NCBI GenBank assembly: GCA_002391225.1
Contig: DGRV01000065.1
Coordinates: 1 to 40,988, forward strand
Direction: 5' to 3'
DNA length: 40,988 nt
Source of the DNA: Christensenella sp. UBA4379
GTDB lineage: Bacteria > Bacillota > Clostridia > Christensenellales > Aristaeellaceae
A program made the translations under genes and the position numbers. Positions 37,551 through 40,988 of the stretch are shown here, one piece after another. The notes beneath the pieces were generated by a model, which worked only from the letters and a program-made list of their open reading frames with translations, did not search any database and was not told the DNA's origin. The number at the start of each line of letters is the position of its first letter. The first letter of the stretch is position 1.

Positions 37551-38396
37551 ATGAGAGAACTCCCCGTTTCCGCCGTCCGGGACGCCGTCCGGCGGCTGTT
37601 TTTGGACATCAACCGAAAGATCGGCCCGGACGTTGAGGCGGCCATGCGCTCGGCGCTGGAAAAAGAAATTTCGCCCGCCGCCCGCTACGCCCTGACCCAA
37701 CTTACGGACAATTACGCCGCCGCCGAAGAAACCGGCCTGCCCCTCTGCCAGGACACGGGGATGGCCATCTGCTTTCTGACCGTCGGCCAGGACGTCCATT
37801 TTACCGGCGGCGATTTGAACGAGGCCGTCCAACAGGGCGTCCGCGAGGCCTACGAGGAAGGCTATTTCCGGAAATCCATCGTAGAAGACCCCTTGTTTGA
37901 GCGGAAAAACACCGGGGACAACTGCCCCGCTGTTTTGCACCTGTCCATGGAGCCCGGGGAGAGCGTCCGCCTGATGGGCATCGCCAAGGGCTTTGGCAGC
38001 GAGAACATGAGCCGGATTTTCATGCTGCCCCCCGCCGCGGGGGAAGAGGGCGTGCTGAACGCCATCGTCATCGCCGTCCGGGAGGCCGGGCCCAATCCCT
38101 GCCCGCCCATCGTCGTGGGCGTCGGCATCGGGGGGGACTTTGAAATCGCTCCCCTCCTGGCCAAGCGGGCCACCGCCCGGCCCCTGGGCGTCCATCACCC
38201 GGACCCCCGCTACGCGGCGCTCGAACAAACGGCGCTGGACCGCATCAACCGCACCGGCATCGGCGCGGCCGGCATCGGCGGCCTGACCACCGCCCTTTGG
38301 GTCAGCGCTGAATACGCCCCTACCCACATCGCCGGGATGCCGGTTGCCGTATGTATCTGCTGCCACGCCTCCCGTCACGGGGAAATCGCCATCTGA
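37551..38396 (+). CDS. Class I fumarate hydratase, alpha subunit (FumA-N/TtdA-like)
   Basis: The 281-residue protein is the Fe-S-binding N-terminal half of a two-subunit, oxygen-sensitive fumarase, which interconverts fumarate and malate. Cluster cysteines are in GLPLCQDTGMAICF, EAGPNPCPPIVVGVGIGG and AVCICCHASRHGEIAI. IGAAGIGGLTTALWV matches the family. The same architecture is used by L(+)-tartrate dehydratase, which cannot be strictly excluded. GGAGG lies inside the end of tmcAL. The beta subunit follows after 13 bases. Confidence 0.92.
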   Translation: MRELPVSAVRDAVRRLFLDINRKIGPDVEAAMRSALEKEISPAARYALTQLTDNYAAAEETGLPLCQDTGMAICFLTVGQDVHFTGGDLNEAVQQGVREAYEEGYFRKSIVEDPLFERKNTGDNCPAVLHLSMEPGESVRLMGIAKGFGSENMSRIFMLPPAAGEEGVLNAIVIAVREAGPNPCPPIVVGVGIGGDFEIAPLLAKRATARPLGVHHPDPRYAALEQTALDRINRTGIGAAGIGGLTTALWVSAEYAPTHIAGMPVAVCICCHASRHGEIAI

Positions 38397-38409
38397 AAGG
38401 GAAACGCCG

Positions 38410-38967
38410 ATGATCCGAGAGCTTACTTTGCCGCTGGCCAGGGACGAAGCCGCTTCCCTGCGGGCGGGCGACCTGGTCACGCTGACCGGGCCGGTCTATA
38501 CGGCGCGGGACGCCGCGCACAAGCGGCTGATCGCCCTGATGGAGGAAGGAAAAGAGCTGCCTCTGCCCCTCCTCAATCAGACGCTGTATTACGTCGGTCC
38601 CTCCCCCGCCCCGCCCGGCCTGCCCATCGGCTCCGCCGGGCCCACCACCAGCTACCGGATGGACAGCTACACCCCGGCCCTCCTGGACGCCGGCCTCGTT
38701 GGCATGATCGGCAAGGGCGCGCGCTCCCCCGCGGTCGTAGAGGCGATGATCCGGAACCGCGCCGTCTATTTCGGCGCCATCGGCGGGGCGGCCGCCCTGC
38801 TGGCCCGGTCCATCCAGAGCGCCGAGGTGATCGCCTTCCCGGACCTGGGCACGGAAGCCATCCGCCTGCTGACCCTCTCCCGCTTCCCGGCCATCGTGCT
38901 GATCGACAGCCTGGGCAGCAGTCTTTACAAAACAGGACCGGCCCAATACCGGAGCGAAGAGCTGTAA
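38410..38967 (+). CDS. Class I fumarate hydratase, beta subunit (FumA-C/TtdB-like)
   Basis: The 185-residue C-terminal partner of the alpha subunit shows GDLVTLTGPVYTARDAAHKR, YYVGPSPAPPGLPIGSAGPT then TSYRMDSYTPALLDAG, the glycine-rich MIGKGA, and YFGAIGGAAALLARSIQSAE. Together the two form the active heterodimer. The ATG at 38410 follows AAAGGGAA; the open frame extends upstream into the alpha gene but is not used. It is the last gene of the run; the T-box promoter begins 15 bases after the stop. Confidence 0.92.
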   Translation: MIRELTLPLARDEAASLRAGDLVTLTGPVYTARDAAHKRLIALMEEGKELPLPLLNQTLYYVGPSPAPPGLPIGSAGPTTSYRMDSYTPALLDAGLVGMIGKGARSPAVVEAMIRNRAVYFGAIGGAAALLARSIQSAEVIAFPDLGTEAIRLLTLSRFPAIVLIDSLGSSLYKTGPAQYRSEEL

Positions 38968-38981
38968 GGCGAATTTCCCGC

Positions 38982-39010
38982 TTTACAAAAGCCGTTTTTT
39001 CCTATATAAT
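38982..39010 (+). promoter_or_regulatory. Promoter of the ileS T-box transcript
   Basis: TTTACA (38982-38987) and TATAAT (39005-39010) are 17 bases apart, directly ahead of the T-box leader. Confidence 0.75.
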
Positions 39011-39016
39011 GCAATC

Positions 39017-39259
39017 TGTTACGGCGATGAAGGAGACGGGGAAACCGTGAAACGCCATTCAAGCGAGCCGGGGGCGGTGCAAGCCCGGCGGGCGTCGGTT
39101 TTCCGGATCACTCCGGAGCCTCTCGCGTGAAAAACGTTCAGCGCGGGCGCATGCCCCCCGTTATCGGGGCTTTGAGCGGGCGGAAGCAAACCTTCCGTCA
39201 ACATGGGTGGTACCGCGGTATTTGAGCCGTCCCTGTTGATCAGACAGAGACGGCTTTTT
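39017..39259 (+). promoter_or_regulatory. T-box leader, isoleucine specifier
   Basis: This is a tRNA-sensing transcription attenuator. The conserved T-box sequence AACATGGGTGGTACCGCG (39200-39217) pairs with the uncharged tRNA acceptor end. Stem I contains the specifier ATC (39107-39109), followed by ACTCCGGAGCC, which fits isoleucine and the downstream ileS. The terminator stem is AGCCGTC (39225-39231) with GACGGCT (39249-39255) and a T-run. When tRNA-Ile is uncharged, the antiterminator forms and ileS is transcribed. Confidence 0.92.
39225..39259 (+). terminator. T-box-controlled terminator
   Basis: AGCCGTC and GACGGCT form a 7-bp stem with an inner GT/AC pair, ending in TTTTT. It is mutually exclusive with the antiterminator that uses the T-box sequence. 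Confidence 0.85.
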
Positions 39260-39283
39260 GATTGCGTCGATCGCTATCCAAAA

Positions 39284-39318
39284 ACCTCCTACCTCCTACC
39301 TTCTACTTCCTACCTTTT
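39284..39318. repeat. Heptanucleotide repeat element D (single arm) in the ileS leader
   Basis: Five consecutive 7-base units of the ACCTCCT type (ACCTCCT, ACCTCCT, ACCTTCT, ACTTCCT, ACCTTTT) lie between the T-box terminator and the ileS ribosome site. It equals the right arm of elements A and C, with no left arm, and ends in the same terminal motif (AGGTAGGAAG when read inward from the right end). Confidence 0.75.
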
Positions 39319-39343
39319 CATTCTGAATCCCTGGAGGCACAAC

Positions 39344-40988
39344 ATGTACAATAAGGTCAGCACCGACATGAACTTTGCGGCGCGTGAAAAAGAAGTGCTG
39401 CAGTTCTGGAAGGACAACAACATCATGGAGCGCAGCTTCCACCTGCGCGACGAAGCGCCCGAGCAGTTCACCTTCTACGACGGACCGCCCACGTCCAACG
39501 GCCGCCCCCACATCGGCCATGTGGAGACCCGCGCCATCAAGGATCTCTTCCCCCGCTACCAGACCATGAAGGGCAAGTCCGTCCTGCGCATCGCCGGATG
39601 GGACACCCACGGCCTGCCGGTGGAGCTGGAAGTGGAAAAGCTGCTGGGCATCAACGGCAAGCAGCAGATCGAGGAATACGGCATCGAGCCCTTCATCCAG
39701 AAGTGCAAAGAATCTGTCTGGAAATACCTGCACGAATGGGAAGACATGTCCGACCGGGTCGGTTACTGGGCGGACATGAAGCATCCTTACGTCACCTACC
39801 ACGACACCTATATCGAGTCCGAGTGGTGGTCCTTAAAGAAGATCTGGGAAAAGGGCCTGCTGTACCTGGGCCACAAGGTGGTCCCCTACTGCCCGCGCTG
39901 CGGCACCGGCCTGTCCAGCCACGAGGTGGCCCAGGGCTATAAGACGCTCAAGGAGCGCTCCGCCGTGGTCCGCTTCAAGGTCAAGGACGAGGACGCCTAT
40001 TTCCTCGCCTGGACCACCACCCCCTGGACCCTGCCCTCCAACGTCGCCCTGTGCGTGAACCCCAGCGAGACCTACGCCAAGGTCAAGGCCATCGACGGCA
40101 ACGTCTATTACCTGGCCGAAGCCCTGCTGGACACCGTGCTGAGCCCCTTAAAGGAACGCCATGAGCTCCGCGAGGACGGAAAGGCCTACGAAGTGCTGGC
40201 CACCATGGCCGGCAAGGAGCTGGAATACCGGGAATACGAGCCCCTGTACGAGGCCGCTCAGAAGCTGGCCGAGCAGCAGGGCAAAAAGGCCTTCTTCGTC
40301 TGCTGCGACGATTACGTCACCATGACGGACGGCACTGGCATCGTCCACCAGGCCCCCGCCTTCGGTGAGGACGACGCCCGCGTGGGCAAAAAGTACGATA
40401 TTCCCTTCGTCCAGCTGGTGGACAACGAAGGCCGCATGAAGGAAGGCACGCCCTTTGCCGGCATGCGCTGCAAGCCCACCCAGAAGGAAATGGACAACGG
40501 CGCCGTCAGCGCCGACCCGGAGGTCTTAAAGGACCTGAGCGCCCGGGGCCTGCTGTTCGCCGCGCCCAAGTTCGAGCACGACTATCCTCACTGCTGGCGC
40601 TGCGACACCCCGCTGCTCTATTACGCCCGCCCCACCTGGTACATCCGCATGACCGCGGTCCGGGACCAGCTGGTGGCCAATAACCGTTCCATCCACTGGA
40701 TGCCCGACAACATCAAGGAAGGCCGGATGGGCAACTTTGTCGAGAACGTGGTGGACTGGGGTCTGTCCCGCGAACGCTACTGGGGCACTCCCCTGCCGGT
40801 CTGGCAGTGCGAGGAAGGCCACGTCCACGTGATCGGCAGCAAGGAAGAGCTGATGCAGATGGCGGTCGGCCCGGTCAACCTGCCGGAGCTCCACCGTCCC
40901 TACATCGATAATGTTTTGATCAAGTGCCCCCACTGCGGCAAGGAAATGCGCCGCGTCAAGGACGTCATCGACTGCTGGTACGATTCCG
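39344..40988 (+). CDS. ileS: Isoleucyl-tRNA synthetase, IleRS2-like, N-terminal part (runs off the window)
   Basis: About 548 residues are visible. The class I signature is in FYDGPPTSNGRPHIGHVETR (HIGH). RIAGWDTHGLPVELEVEKLL and CPRCGTGLSSHEVAQGYKTL follow, as does the editing domain with LAWTTTPWTLPSNVALCV and TDGTGIVHQAPAFGEDDARV. The YARPTWYIRMTAVRD and NFVENVVDWGLSRERYWGTP segments belong to the Rossmann core. The wording around HIGH and GWDTHGLPVE is that of the eukaryote-like IleRS2 type, not the IleRS1 form (GPPYANG). The KMSKS loop and anticodon domain are outside the window. CTGGAGG precedes the ATG; expression is controlled by the T-box. Confidence 0.95.
   Translation, partial: MYNKVSTDMNFAAREKEVLQFWKDNNIMERSFHLRDEAPEQFTFYDGPPTSNGRPHIGHVETRAIKDLFPRYQTMKGKSVLRIAGWDTHGLPVELEVEKLLGINGKQQIEEYGIEPFIQKCKESVWKYLHEWEDMSDRVGYWADMKHPYVTYHDTYIESEWWSLKKIWEKGLLYLGHKVVPYCPRCGTGLSSHEVAQGYKTLKERSAVVRFKVKDEDAYFLAWTTTPWTLPSNVALCVNPSETYAKVKAIDGNVYYLAEALLDTVLSPLKERHELREDGKAYEVLATMAGKELEYREYEPLYEAAQKLAEQQGKKAFFVCCDDYVTMTDGTGIVHQAPAFGEDDARVGKKYDIPFVQLVDNEGRMKEGTPFAGMRCKPTQKEMDNGAVSADPEVLKDLSARGLLFAAPKFEHDYPHCWRCDTPLLYYARPTWYIRMTAVRDQLVANNRSIHWMPDNIKEGRMGNFVENVVDWGLSRERYWGTPLPVWQCEEGHVHVIGSKEELMQMAVGPVNLPELHRPYIDNVLIKCPHCGKEMRRVKDVIDCWYDS

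Noticed and set aside
39019..39204. Minus-strand small open frame across the T-box
   Set aside because: It lies entirely within a structured leader RNA with conserved T-box sequence; no ribosome site.

Overview
The window looks like chromosomal DNA from an anaerobic, fermentative Clostridia-type Firmicute with fairly high GC, probably host- or gut-associated. Supporting features are an oxygen-independent ribonucleotide reductase (nrdD, nrdG), RNase Y, ScpAB, TmcAL, a T-box in front of ileS, strong GGAGG ribosome sites, CUT1-type sugar ABC genes without a local ATPase, and an oxygen-labile two-subunit fumarase. The genus cannot be read from the sequence alone.

Layout, left to right. 1-3.3 kb: 5' part of nrdD (-), an orphan HlyD/MacA-like membrane fusion protein and nrdG (+). 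3.3-6.7 kb: a GH31 alpha-xylosidase-like enzyme and a MATE exporter (-). 6.8-13.3 kb: threonine aldolase, an M50 protease with a sharp internal composition break, scpA-scpB, an MrfA-like helicase and a SpoU RNA methyltransferase (+). 13.3-17.4 kb: a compact RiPP-type locus on the minus strand, made of a fructokinase-like ROK gene overlapping a radical SAM/SPASM gene, a cluster of GC hairpins, two related Gly/Cys-rich precursor peptides each with its own promoter, a terminator, a PqqD-like recognition protein and a TraX-like membrane protein. 17.5-23.7 kb: HU, exonuclease III, RNase Y, a promoter- and terminator-bounded candidate structured RNA, an RluA pseudouridine synthase with a 34-codon membrane ORF, and an ECF S-component-homoserine dehydrogenase operon. 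23.9-32.7 kb: a small helical protein, then a glycan-use locus (carboxylesterase, GH120-like beta-xylosidase, solute-binding protein, two permeases) divergent from an AraC regulator. 32.7-39 kb: two uncharacterised membrane proteins, two LRR_5 (BspA-like) proteins without signal peptides, tmcAL and both fumarase subunits. 39-41 kb: an isoleucine T-box and the 5' part of an IleRS2-like ileS.

Two things stand out. First, four gene gaps are filled with tandem heptanucleotide repeats (GTAGGAG, AATGCGT, ACTCCTC and ACTCTCC classes), arranged as nested inverted layers with a shared outward-facing end motif. They look like copies of one intergenic element family. Second, the RiPP locus has two precursors with a shared leader (KEEY.xPVVEM.VF...DI.VTS) and divergent Gly/Cys cores, and its maturase is translationally coupled to a sugar kinase. 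Further points of interest are a mosaic protease gene, a candidate ~250-nt RNA, repeated TTTTTGTC sites between the araC gene and the sugar transporter, and a sugar-binding protein that lacks a lipobox cysteine.
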